DNA of 64,000 bases, from contig OY986437.1 of assembly GCA_963920525.1 (NCBI GenBank), positions 63,063,830-63,127,829 on the forward strand, written 5' to 3'. Both the position numbers and the translations under genes were made by a program. The DNA comes from Dichetophora obliterata. Taxonomy: Eukaryota > Arthropoda > Insecta > Diptera > Sciomyzidae. This document shows positions 1 through 9,832 of this stretch, one piece after another; positions within the stretch are counted from its first letter, which is position 1, and every line of letters begins with the position of its first letter. The notes under the pieces were generated by a model that worked only from the letters and a program-made list of their open reading frames with translations, searched no databases and had not been told where the DNA came from.

Positions 1-2242
1 CATTTTTATATAAGTTAAAGAGTACCGAAAAAAAATTATTCTATTAAGATTCCGATTTAGTAGCTGAATTGAACGTAAAAAGTCCTTAGCGAAACTATGA
101 AACATCAAGCATAATGGGCTTAAGAGATGTTGGCATTTTTTTATCTTTGGCATCAAATTTAGATTAAAACCTAGCTTAACGGGCAATGCAAATATTTGTT
201 AATTAAAGAAAAAAAAAACCTTAATGTTAATTTCTATCTCTAAAAAATTTCTTCAACAAGTTACCTTTAAATGAATTTTGTTTTATTTTCCCTTCTTACT
301 GTCAATGGTTTTATGGCTTATGTTTTTCTCTTAATCCATTTAAGGAATTTTTGCCATATATCCTCGATATAATTATTTAAATCCTTAATACTTCTATTCG
401 AGTCTAATCACAAATGCAAAAAGAGCAGAGAGGCGCTTTTTTTTGGACAGAATTCAATGCAGCCTCATTTTCAGCACGTCTTCGCGGCTGCAATGCGAGA
501 TTGGCGTTAACAACAACAACAACAGGAATAAAAACAACAACTTAACCATAACAAGTATCTATATAGTTCCAGCACGACAACCTAGCGGCAAGGAGCTGAC
601 AGCAGCTGCTTTTACACTGACAGAAAATTTCAAAAATATGAAGAACTTTCACACTTATTTTTTTATACTAAAACCATATTAAATTTATTTAAATTTTATA
701 TATTTCAATTTGTTTATTTATTTATATTAAAAAACAATTTGTATAAATTTTAAATTAAAAAAAAATTTATATAAAAATTTAAACACTAATTACAAATTAA
801 TATATTCATATCAAAAATTATAAATTTTATGTATGTTTATTTATTTCTATATATAAAAAAAAAATTTTTATTTTTTCTAAATTAATTATTTTCATATTTT
901 CAAAAGCCAAATTAATGTATTAAATTAATTTTTATAACAATATTTATTAAAAAACGTCTTTAAAATTCAAAAGTTTTCAACTTTGCGAACTGTTTTTTTT
1001 TTATTGTTTATTTTCAAATTTCCGCCTGATGCATTATTTGAGCTTAAAATCCTTATTTCTTTTAGTGCGACAACACCAGCGAATTCACATTTTTTGTTGC
1101 CGTAACTCGCGCTTGTTTCTATTCCTATTCTAGCCTGATGTGATGCTTCAGTGTTGATTAAACGACGCGTCGCCTTAGTTCCTACCTGCATTACCTCACC
1201 TCTGACCAATGTTTCACTAATACTACAAACTCCTTCTCTCGTATCTCTCCCGTAATTCCCTCAACACCAAGCTTCCAGCGTTCGTTCCTTCGATTCGTTC
1301 ATCCACCGGTTGGTTCATCCTTTTATCCGTCCAAGCCTCATCGTGAAACATTTTGTTGCTGTAGCTTGTTTGGATTTTCTTATTTTTATTTAATACCCAA
1401 AACCGGTGTTGCTGCCATCAGCAGGAAGAGTTTTTCTAAACATTTTTTTCATCTTGGTTCTTGTTGTTGTAGCTTCTTTGTGTTTTTTTTTTTTTTTTTG
1501 CATTATTGTGCTCAAGTGTTGCCAATTGCCATGGCTTAAATATTCCTAGTTGCTGCTTGAGCTTCAGTTTAAAGTCGTCTTCTGTCTAAAGACATCGTCA
1601 TAGTAGTTTTCTCTGTTTTCGTTGCTGTTTTTTAGTTGTAGTTCTACCATTAACTTCATATATTTATATATATATATAATACATATATATATTTGGATGT
1701 CTCTGTGTCCGTCCTTCTGTCTCAATGTCTGTGTGTATGGTTGTCTGCCCGTGGCTTGTCTTCATGGCCTTTTCATTTGCAGCGTCTGCAGCAAGATCGT
1801 TTTAAAAGTTGTTGTTGTGTTTTTTAGCCACAAATAGAGCTTCTTCTTTTCTCGTAGTTCGTGCGTTTAGCACGATTTTGATTTTCTTAAATGTTAAATG
1901 CAGCAAACAAACGAAATTGAAAATAAAACTAGGGAAAAAACAAAAGACTATAGAAAAAGAAATAAAATTTCGTAGTTTATTGTAAAATTCAGTAAAACAG
2001 GCATTTATCACGAAATAAAGTAAACGCTGAACTCAACAAAGTTTACAAAATAAACCAAATTTTTTAAAAGATTGTTGAAGAAATTCCGTTTTTATTCTAA
2101 TTGATCATATACTTATAACTCAAACTGTAATTACACATTTCTTTTATTTTGGCCATATTAATAAATCTTTGTTGTGGCATTTGAGAGCGAGCTCTTTCGA
2201 ACTGTCAGAATGGATGAAAAGAAATCAAGAAATTAATGCATA
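1..2242. other. Unassigned AT-rich sequence, no gene seen
   Basis: This stretch has only short open frames without recognisable domains. It contains CAA/GTT-rich runs (about 509-545 and 1460-1475), poly-T tracts and a TA-rich run near 1665-1690. On the minus strand, 1060-1600 has more balanced composition and could hold untranslated exon sequence of a host gene, but I see no coding exon or convincing splice pair. Confidence 0.4.
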
Positions 2243-2651
2243 GAACAAAGAAAAGAACAGTGACAGTTCAAGCAAAAGCGGAAAAAGAGTGCATTTCTCT
2301 CAAGTGCCACAACCTTATAAATGAACCGTGGCCTCGAGCATGGTAGAACTAGTAAAGGTATATGCATTTCAGACTGCTCTCTTTTTCTCATAGCCAGAAT
2401 TGTCAAACTCAAGCATTTTGCTATCCTTGCCTATTTTTGCTTTCTTATCGCATTCTCATCGTTTTCAGATTTTGTATGAGCTGTCAACTTCGTTTTGGCA
2501 GTTCCGGCAGTCTGTCTCTCCGAAATGCATATACCTTCTCTAATTCTACTATGGAACAAAGAAAAGAACAGTGACAGTTCAAGCAAAAGCGGAAAAAGAG
2601 TGCATTTCTCTCAAGTGCCACAACCTTATAAATGAACCTTGGCCTCGAGCA
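2243..2651. repeat. 98-bp direct repeats flanking a small inverted-repeat element
   Basis: Positions 2243-2340 and 2554-2651 are the same 98-bp sequence with a single difference that I can see (G versus T about 11 bp before the right end). Between them lies a 215-bp segment with inverted ends. The pair is far longer than a normal transposon target duplication, so it looks like a local tandem duplication or a staggered-break repair product. Confidence 0.85.
2339..2553. mobile_element. Small TIR element (MITE-like), family unknown
   Basis: The left end starts CATGGTAGAACTAG and the right end reads, in reverse complement, CATAGTAGAATTAG. The inverted match continues through GGTATATGCATTTC, giving about 32 bp of terminal inverted repeat with roughly five mismatches. 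There is no coding capacity. No short target duplication flanks it; instead the 98-bp direct repeats do. Its first 13 bases resemble the ends of the unrelated larger element at 29528-30340. Confidence 0.6.
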
Positions 2652-3204
2652 AGGCAAAAAGCGAGATACATATAAATGCAGAGCAACGCTCCAAAACAAG
2701 ACAAAAGAAAACAAGATAATTTTTTATTTCTTTGATATGTATTGTCTGAACACAATAAGGACGATGATGCCATATCGCATCACTAAAGGCCCAACCAAAA
2801 CAGATGAAACGAGACGATAGCAACTTGACGAACGTCTGCACTCGTTATAGATGTTTACGGATTTTACCCAAAATGAAACGAGTTGCTCAACTCGTCTGAA
2901 TCAGCTGATCAGTTGGCAATCTAATGTTAATTATTAATTTAATTTGGGCATTTTTTAATTTTTAATAAATATTTGTGAAAGATGAGTGAAATAATGGTGA
3001 AATTGAAACAAATCGATGAAAATTAAATACAAACGCACTCTGCACAGCTGTTTTGACGAGTTGCTACGCTAGCAGTTCGGTTCTTTCAGAATAATACGTC
3101 TTGTCAAACTGTTTCGTTTAGTTTTGTTCAGTAACGTTTGCTCATTTTGGGTAACTACATTAAAATGTATTTAACCGAACACTTACGTTTTTACTCCTTA
3201 CTCG
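2652..3204. other. Unassigned sequence, no gene seen
   Basis: AT-rich sequence without recognisable coding frames, inverted ends or tandem structure. Confidence 0.4.
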
Positions 3205-3499
3205 TCCGAAAATTTGGATTTAAATTTAAAGCCTTTTTGGGTTTGGATAAATAAAGAAACTCTCAAGATTTAACATTAAATTTTAATTTTAACCCAAATT
3301 TTCGACCATGTAAAATACACACAAAAAAATCTCATCGGTTAATTCAAACGATATTTGCGGTCACTTTACCGTCAATACAATTGTTGTTGCACACATGGTC
3401 GAAAATTTGGGATTAAATTTAAATCCCTTGAGTGTTAATATATTTATCCAAACCCAAAAAGGTTTTAAATTTAAACCCAAATTTTCGACCGTGTAAGTC
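3205..3499. repeat. Two opposed copies of a ~110-bp palindromic repeat
   Basis: Copy A (about 3205-3316) and copy B (about 3390-3499) are the same sequence in opposite orientation. Each is itself near-palindromic: ends are GGTCGAAAATTTGGG with a matching inverted end, and the middle carries CCTTTTTGGGTTTGGATAAAT. About 75 bp separate the copies, so the whole region can fold into a large hairpin. No coding content; a MITE family is the likeliest explanation. Confidence 0.75.
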
Positions 3500-4248
3500 G
3501 GATCTCGAAAAACTAACCGTATCACATAAAAATTAGTCAAAATCAAAATTAGGTAAAAATTTGCACATGTGTGAAAAAATTGTCCCGTCATTAAGGCGTT
3601 AAGGAGATTGATAAAAAAACGTCCGTGGCAAAACCGCGGACAACAGTGGCCTGCTAATCTATACTATTATATAAAAGGAGACTCACGAAATTTCATCCAG
3701 AATAAGCTCGGTAACCGCTGAACCGATTTTGATAATTCTTTTTTTTTATTCGATTCTTATGATAATAAAGATTGTTATAGCTTACCAAGGTTTTTGAAAA
3801 ATGTATACTTTAATTATTGCAAAATCACGCATTTTATTTGATGCCTACATTCAACCAGCAGCATAATATAACAGCAAGCAAAGCTTTTCTCTCTTTGTCG
3901 AGAGAGCTTCTCTCAATATAACACGACAGCCATGTTGTGTAGTTAAGCTGAATTCACTGATAACCTTCAGCATGTTTTTGTAGGATTTAAAATAATTTTA
4001 ATAACTTTGAGAGCGTGCAGAGATTTTTCTCTCTGAGCGAAAACTTCATACGAAAAAACTTTCAAAACATTCTGAAGGTGATCAGTGAATCCAGCTTTAC
4101 TTTCAGGGAGATTCTTGCTTTCATACAGTGTTAATTAATTTTCTTTGTTAATGTTTTGAGGGGAGTTGCCAGAATTTTTTTATCAGCATTAATTATGTTT
4201 TGTAGCCTTGCCAGCCAGCTTTTCCCCACTTGAAATTGTGTTAGTCTA

Positions 4249-4530
4249 TCTATACGAATATATAAAAGCGTTGTGACACTGCACGGACGTTTGACAATCA
4301 CGCAAGAATCATTGAACCGATTAACACGATATAGTTATCAAACGATTTGTTATTCCAACTTTATCGTAATATGCTATGTTAGATTTGCCATGTCTACTTT
4401 CCATGCCCACTTTTTGCAAAAAATGCTAAATGACGATTTTGGTCGTATGAGACTAGAATTTGGTTATCTACGTTGTATGGTTACTTTCGCTAACTTTACT
4501 AAAAATGGGCATGACCCACTTTAGTTAAGT
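4249..4530 (+). mobile_element. Second Helitron-type 5' terminus
   Basis: TCTATACGAATATATAAAAG at 4249 repeats the terminus seen at 3658, followed again by a GAACCGATT motif about 70 bp in. This suggests a second, partly overlapping or nested Helitron copy. The block ACTTTACTAAAAATGG near 4495 recurs near 6970, on the other side of the LOA insertion. I see no distinct 3' end for this copy. Confidence 0.45.
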
Positions 4531-4626
4531 CCACTTTTCGAGGGATAAGCTTGGAGTAAAGCAAAGCGCACTAGGTTTAAGCTCAATTGAGCTGAAATTC
4601 TGGCATTCTATTCTTTCGAGTATGAG

Positions 4627-6823
4627 ATAGGTTAGGTTAGGTTAAAGTGGCTGCCTCAAATTGAGACGCACTTAGGCCAATAAGGCCCGTTGTGGTACCA
4701 CAGGGGTTGATCTCCCTTCTCTATTCAAACCAGCTTGAGCTGTTCACAAAGCTTAGGATTCGGTATATCGATATTTCCGAGAGTTCTTCGAGGTCTCTGA
4801 GAAACCAGTTGTTTAGGTGAAGAAAACGTTTTTGAGCCAGCGCTGGGCAGGTGCAGAGAAGGTGTTCTGTAGATTCCACCTCCTCCTCATATCTACAGCT
4901 TCTGCAGAAATCGTTGTGGGGTATGTTTAATCTTAGAGCGTGCCTGCAAATAAGGCAGTGCCCTGTCAGGATCCCTATCATGGTGCCAATGTGATCTCTA
5001 CTAAGAGATATGAGTTCTTTTGAACGCTTCAGATTGAGTTTGGGCCAGATTTGCCGTGCTATATTACAAGTGTTACCTGCTGACCATCTTTTGTTGGTGT
5101 TAATACAGGATAACTCATGTGTAAGGAGTTTACATGTGGTGAGAGGAAAACCAAGGTTTGTCTTGTCTGAAGATAGTTGTTTGGTAGTACCTGTGCGAGC
5201 GAGTTCATCTGCTCTGCAGTTATCTAGAAAATCCCTATGTCCAGGAATCCAGCATAGGATAATTTTGAGCTGCTCTGCCATCTCGTTTAGAGATCTGCGG
5301 CAGTTGAAAACTGTTTCAGATGTTATTTCAACAGTTCCTAGGGCTTTCAGAGCGGCCTGACTGTCAGAAAGTATGCATATATCCATGGAAGATATATCAT
5401 TTTTCTGAAGCCAAGTTAGCGCTTCATGTATAGCAGCGATTTCAGCTTGAAATACACTGCAATGGTCAGGGAGCCTGAAGGCTATATTGATGCTTAATGC
5501 TTCTGAGTAGACTCCTCCACCTATTTTGCCATCTAGTTTTGATCCATCCGTAAAGATCTCAATGACATTGTGAGGTGAATGGTTTTCTTGTTCCCACTCT
5601 TCTCGAGAGGGAATGGATACATCGAACTTCCTCTCAAAGAGTAGTTTTTGTGTGATGTAGTCAATGGACCTAGGTAAAGGAGGGAGAAATTTTCTGATAC
5701 AAGAATGTCCTAGTGTACCTTCTTTCCACTGGGAGGTGGCTACTAGGCGGATGGCTGTATTAGCGGCCATCTGTTTAGCTAGGATATCAAGTGGTGTAAG
5801 ATGGAGCATTGTGTCTAATGCGTCTGTCGGAGTGGTTCTTAGGGCTCCGCTAATGCACAGTTCAGCTGATCTTTGAACTTTACGGAGAAGGTTATGGTGA
5901 GTCTGTTTTTCGAGTGCATGCCACCAGACAATAGCACCATATAGCAATATTGGCCTTACAACTGCTGTATAAAGCCAGTGAGTAACACTTGGCTGTAAAC
6001 TCCATTTGCTACCCACCGCCCTTTTGCAAGAATATAGGGCAATGTTCGCTTTTTTGGCTCTTTCGAGCAGATTGGGCTTCCAGTTTAGTTTCCTATCCAG
6101 TATAAGGCCCAGGTATTTTGCTTGATCTGAGAAGATAAGACTTGTATTTCCCAGTTTAGGAGGGCTAATTTGAGGTACATTGTGTTTTCTTGTGAAAACT
6201 ACTAACTCAGTTTTATTAGGATTAACGCTGAGCCCACAGCTGATAGTCCAGTTGACAAGAGTATTTAGGCAGTTTTGCATAATGTCTCGGAGAGTAGATA
6301 TATATTTTCCAGAGGTAACAATAGCAACGTCATCGGCATATGCTATCACCCTGCACCCCTCTAGTTCTAGTTTGCCTAGCAGTTTATTCACTGCTAAATT
6401 CCAGAGTAGAGGCGATAGAACCCCTCCCTGAGGGGTTCCTCTTGGTACAGATCTTAGCGTGGATGCCGCTCCAAATTTTGCACTTATAATCCTGCCAACT
6501 AGCATTTGGTTTATGAGTGCTATCAGCGCGGCATCCACCCCAACTCCGTCAGCGCACTGGTGATGGCCCCTGCCTCGACTTTATTAAAGGCTCCTTCTAT
6601 ATCAATAAAAGCTATCATTGTATATTCCTGCAGATAGAGGGATTTTTCAATGATGGAGATTATGGAGTGGAGAGCTGTTTCCACTGATTTGCCTGTAAAT
6701 GTTTTACATGTTGAGATAGAGATAATGGCTTCTTTTCTATCATGGATCTCAAGTGAATATCAATTAATCTCTCGAGGATTTTTAGAAGAAAAGATGAGAG
6801 ACTAATTGGTCGAAGGTCTTTTG
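4627..6823 (-). mobile_element. 5'-truncated LOA-type LINE with target duplication
   Basis: The body runs on the minus strand and ends in an (AACCT)n-type 3' tail (seen on the plus strand as TAGGTTAGGTTAGG at 4628). Flanking copies of TT(C/T)GAGTATGAG at about 4614-4626 and 6824-6836 match at 12 of 13 positions and are best read as the target-site duplication. The upstream half of the ORF, including the endonuclease, is missing. The insertion lies inside Helitron-type sequence. Confidence 0.75.
4721..6823 (-). pseudogene. LOA-like reverse transcriptase/RNase H remnant
   Basis: This is the C-terminal part of a LINE polyprotein that copies element RNA at the target site. The main frame (4721-6538, 605 codons) has the palm motif YADD near residue 66. 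It then has an RNase H domain with FTDGS, a QAE glutamate, DSQAALKAL and a final Asp in CRADELA. A Cys/His cluster (CLICRH through CRSC to HLLCTC) closes the protein. The sequence upstream to 6823 continues the fingers region (RPISLSSFLLK) after a frameshift. It opens on GTG only because it is truncated; there is no natural start. LOA placement rests on the RT plus RNase H layout; an I-clade relative is possible. Confidence 0.8.
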
Positions 6824-6836
6824 GGTTTTGAGTATG

Positions 6837-8526
6837 AGTTGGTTTAAGTGAAAAAATTTTGCCACACCCTCATTACCGCCCAGAATTAATCAAAAATACT
6901 ATACTTCGAACGGTTTTGGTTGTATTAGACTAAAATTTGTTAATTTAGTTCATACGGCTACTTTCGGCAACTTTACTAAAAATGGCGAATATATAATTTT
7001 TTTGTCCGAACAGCATGAAAATTCTTATATAGCAGTAAGGTGGTCTTCGGTAAGACAACGTCTGCCGGGCAATACTATACATCAATAAGAATGCTGTATA
7101 TATCAGAAAATTCTGATCGTCACGCATTGATGTTTCAAACGGAATCGTCTAGCATGTATTTTGTTCGAAGGTCAACTTACACTTTTACAAATTCACAAAA
7201 CGATCATAAAAAATTCATTGAATTGGGTCAGGACAAATTCTACTATAACTGTAACGTTAACTATGAATATATAGATAAGAAAATAGATTTAAAATGGATT
7301 ATAGATTTATGTATATAACTTTGAAATAGTTTGAAATATTTGAAATATTTTCACAGAATTATTTTTTAAGCTATATTTGAAAATGTTTTTCACATAAATT
7401 AGTTTTTAAGCTGTAGCACATTTCAAAAAATATAACAACATTTTATCTACAAATTATTTATCATCAAAAAATCATAAGGGGGGTAGGTGACCCATGATTT
7501 TTAATAATAGAAACTTTTTGTGTCAAATAGAACAATTTTTGCAGGTAAATTATGTTATATGAAAGAATAAGGAAAATGAAAATTAAAAAAAAATTAAATT
7601 TGAAAAAAATATGTACAACAAAAGCAACTCTTGGCCTATTGTTTAGTACAAGTTGGATATTTTAGAGGTTTTTTGAAAACAATATAAAGCATTGCATTGG
7701 TGAAATAACTGTTAACCTTTGTCATTTTCCCAATTTACTTAACTTTCAAACAAAAAATTTGGATGAAAATCGATTTGAAAATGGCGGAAATGTTTGCTTG
7801 CTAAGTCAAAACATGAAATTCCAATCGTTTTTTTCTCATTCTGAGGCTTATGAGTTATACTGAGGAAATTTGTAGTTTTGAGATATCGCAAGAATTTTAA
7901 TGCCATAATAACAGGTTTTTTTAAAACATAACTAATATCCGTACAAAATATTTCCGAAAAGAAAGGAAAATTACCGTTAATTTTATTAATCAACGACTGT
8001 CCATACAAAAATGCATTGTTGAATGCATTGAGAAATTCTATAGTTTTTGAGATATTGCCAAAAGTTTGATGTCATTGTAACAATTTTTTTTTTAAATTTA
8101 AGAAGAATTGTTTGACCGAAGCCCAATAACAACAATTAATAACCGAAGAAGACCGATTAACTACAACAATTTAAGAAGAATATATTTATTTTCAGAATAT
8201 ATGTAAAAAATTACATTTTTGATTGCAAATTTTAAAAATTTTTTACCCAAATTTTTACGCTGTTATGCAGGACTTTTTCAAAAGTAAAAAAAAAGAAAGC
8301 CAGGTTAAATTTATGTCATCATAACAATTACCGTTTAAATAAGTTGTTCAAATTAAATAAAGTAATTTCTTAATATATATACCATTTTTTCATAATTTAA
8401 CAAAACAAACACAATAATTTTCATATTTTGAATTTGTTTTAATAACACTTAATATTTTCATTTTAAGATTTAAAATTTTAACATAGTATTTAATATTTTT
8501 ATCGCAGGCGAAGCAGCGGGTATTTG
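6837..8526. other. Helitron interior, non-coding
   Basis: AT-rich sequence with no domain I can recognise. The open frames at 7040-7318 and 7739-8008 are short, low-complexity and without homologous motifs. I read this as internal sequence of the Helitron-like unit. Confidence 0.4.
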
Positions 8527-8804
8527 CTAGTAGTTATATATTTGCTAACTATACATTTGTTCCTAGCACTGGTTATGAATTTGTATCTATTTCTTTTTAG
8601 GTCAAGATTTGATGATTAGTTTCTAAGAGAAAGATTCAATAAATAATAATAAGAAACGTTAATAAACAAAAGTGGTGCGATCGGGGGACCCCCGTCAAGA
8701 ACGAAATTCCTTACGCTTTCTCTTCAACTCCGAATGTTGAACTTACGAATTTCGAAATGAAAAGTGGTTTTCTAATTTAGCTGGGCCAAATGGGAATATT
8801 AATA

Positions 8805-9751
8805 TGGCGTAACAAGAAAAAACATGGTAGTTATAAGCATATAAATACATCTAGAAATAAGAGTAGAAATAGTAAGACCATATCAGTTAAGAAAAATAAT
8901 AATATAGTGAGTAACAACAATTCTAAAGTGAAAATCAATAATTCTAAAATGCCTACTTAATCCATAGTTAAAAATAATATTAAATTACTTTTTGAGTCCA
9001 CAAAGAACCAATCTAAACCTTATCAAAACTGGAGTTTCAGAACTTGTGTATTTTCCGATTTCAATAATCGTGTTAATAAACGCGTTTCTTTTAACCTTAA
9101 CCCTGAAAGATCTTTGCATATTCCAGCCCCACCTGTCTATAACTTAAATACCAAAAGAAGTTATCCTAATTTTATTCAGTCTCACGTTCTTAACTCTTCA
9201 CAATCACATGCTCTATCAATATTTACAACTCAAGCTAATCCTCAGATTCCCACTTCAACAACCTCAACCATTTTATCCACCACAAATCAACCAATATCAC
9301 CTGCAACACCCTCTTCAAATACATCCATCGTAGTCTCATCACCACCTTTTATTGATCCTCTTCTACCCCCCACCCCCCCTGAGCGAAATTAATAAAAAAT
9401 CTTGCTAGCATAAGTTGTGATGGCCGATTTATCATGTCTCGTCTTCGTGACCGGCGTTTATATGATAATGTTCGCTTGTACCTGGCATACCTATATAACA
9501 AATCGGATTCTATTTGTAAAGATGGTATAACTAAAATAAGTGCTATGGTTTCGATATATCAAGAAAGTCTTCCAACCGAGCCAGAAGAATTGAAGAAAAT
9601 TTTCATAAACTGCCATGAAAGCTTCAACTTGTCCCCAAAAGTTTTTGATAATTATCTCTCTGCATTCGCATCGCATCATACACATTCAAAGCGGATTTGG
9701 CACCTACAAAGATCTCGTATCCAAATTCGTAAAAACTACTACTGCTTCTAG
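8805..9751 (+). pseudogene. CR1-like LINE ORF1 remnant
   Basis: The first part (about 8805-8957) encodes a strongly basic, Asn/Lys/Ser-rich segment (NKKKHGSYKHINTSRNK), which would suit binding to nucleic acid. It is closed by a TAA at 8958, but the same frame continues beyond the stop to 9392 through KRVSFNLNPE. A shift then leads to SRLRDRRLYDNVRLYLAYLY (9434 onward). The last two blocks match the ORF1 of copy 3 at 45733-46401. No CCHC zinc knuckle is visible. The role as an RNA-binding protein is inferred from position and charge only. Confidence 0.6.
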
Positions 9752-9832
9752 CTCTCACGCTATTACAACCCTTATCTCCCAAAACCAGTCTAACCTAGTG
9801 CTTTAAACTTATTCTACCATAACTGAGGTGGT

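Larger units (their letters stand above)
3658..8530 (+). mobile_element. Helitron-like element, composite
   Basis: The left end begins TCTATACTATTATATAAAAG, a 5'-TC terminus typical of fly Helitron/Helentron elements. The right end has a GC-rich imperfect stem (GCAGGCGAAGCAGCGGG) a few bases before CTAG at 8527-8530. The flanks are A (3657) and T (8531), as expected for insertion between A and T without duplication. The block at 7040-7080 (ACAACGTCTGCCGGG) resembles sequence near the 3' ends of such elements. I see no Rep/helicase frame, so the element is non-autonomous or gutted. A LOA-type LINE sits inside. The 3' hairpin is weak and the two ends may belong to different copies. Confidence 0.55.

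Noticed and set aside
2339..2553. Assignment to the P-element superfamily from CA-starting ends
   Set aside because: No 8-bp target duplication and no transposase; the end resemblance is too short.
7739..8008. 89-codon minus-strand frame
   Set aside because: AT-rich, no recognised motif, lies inside Helitron-type sequence.
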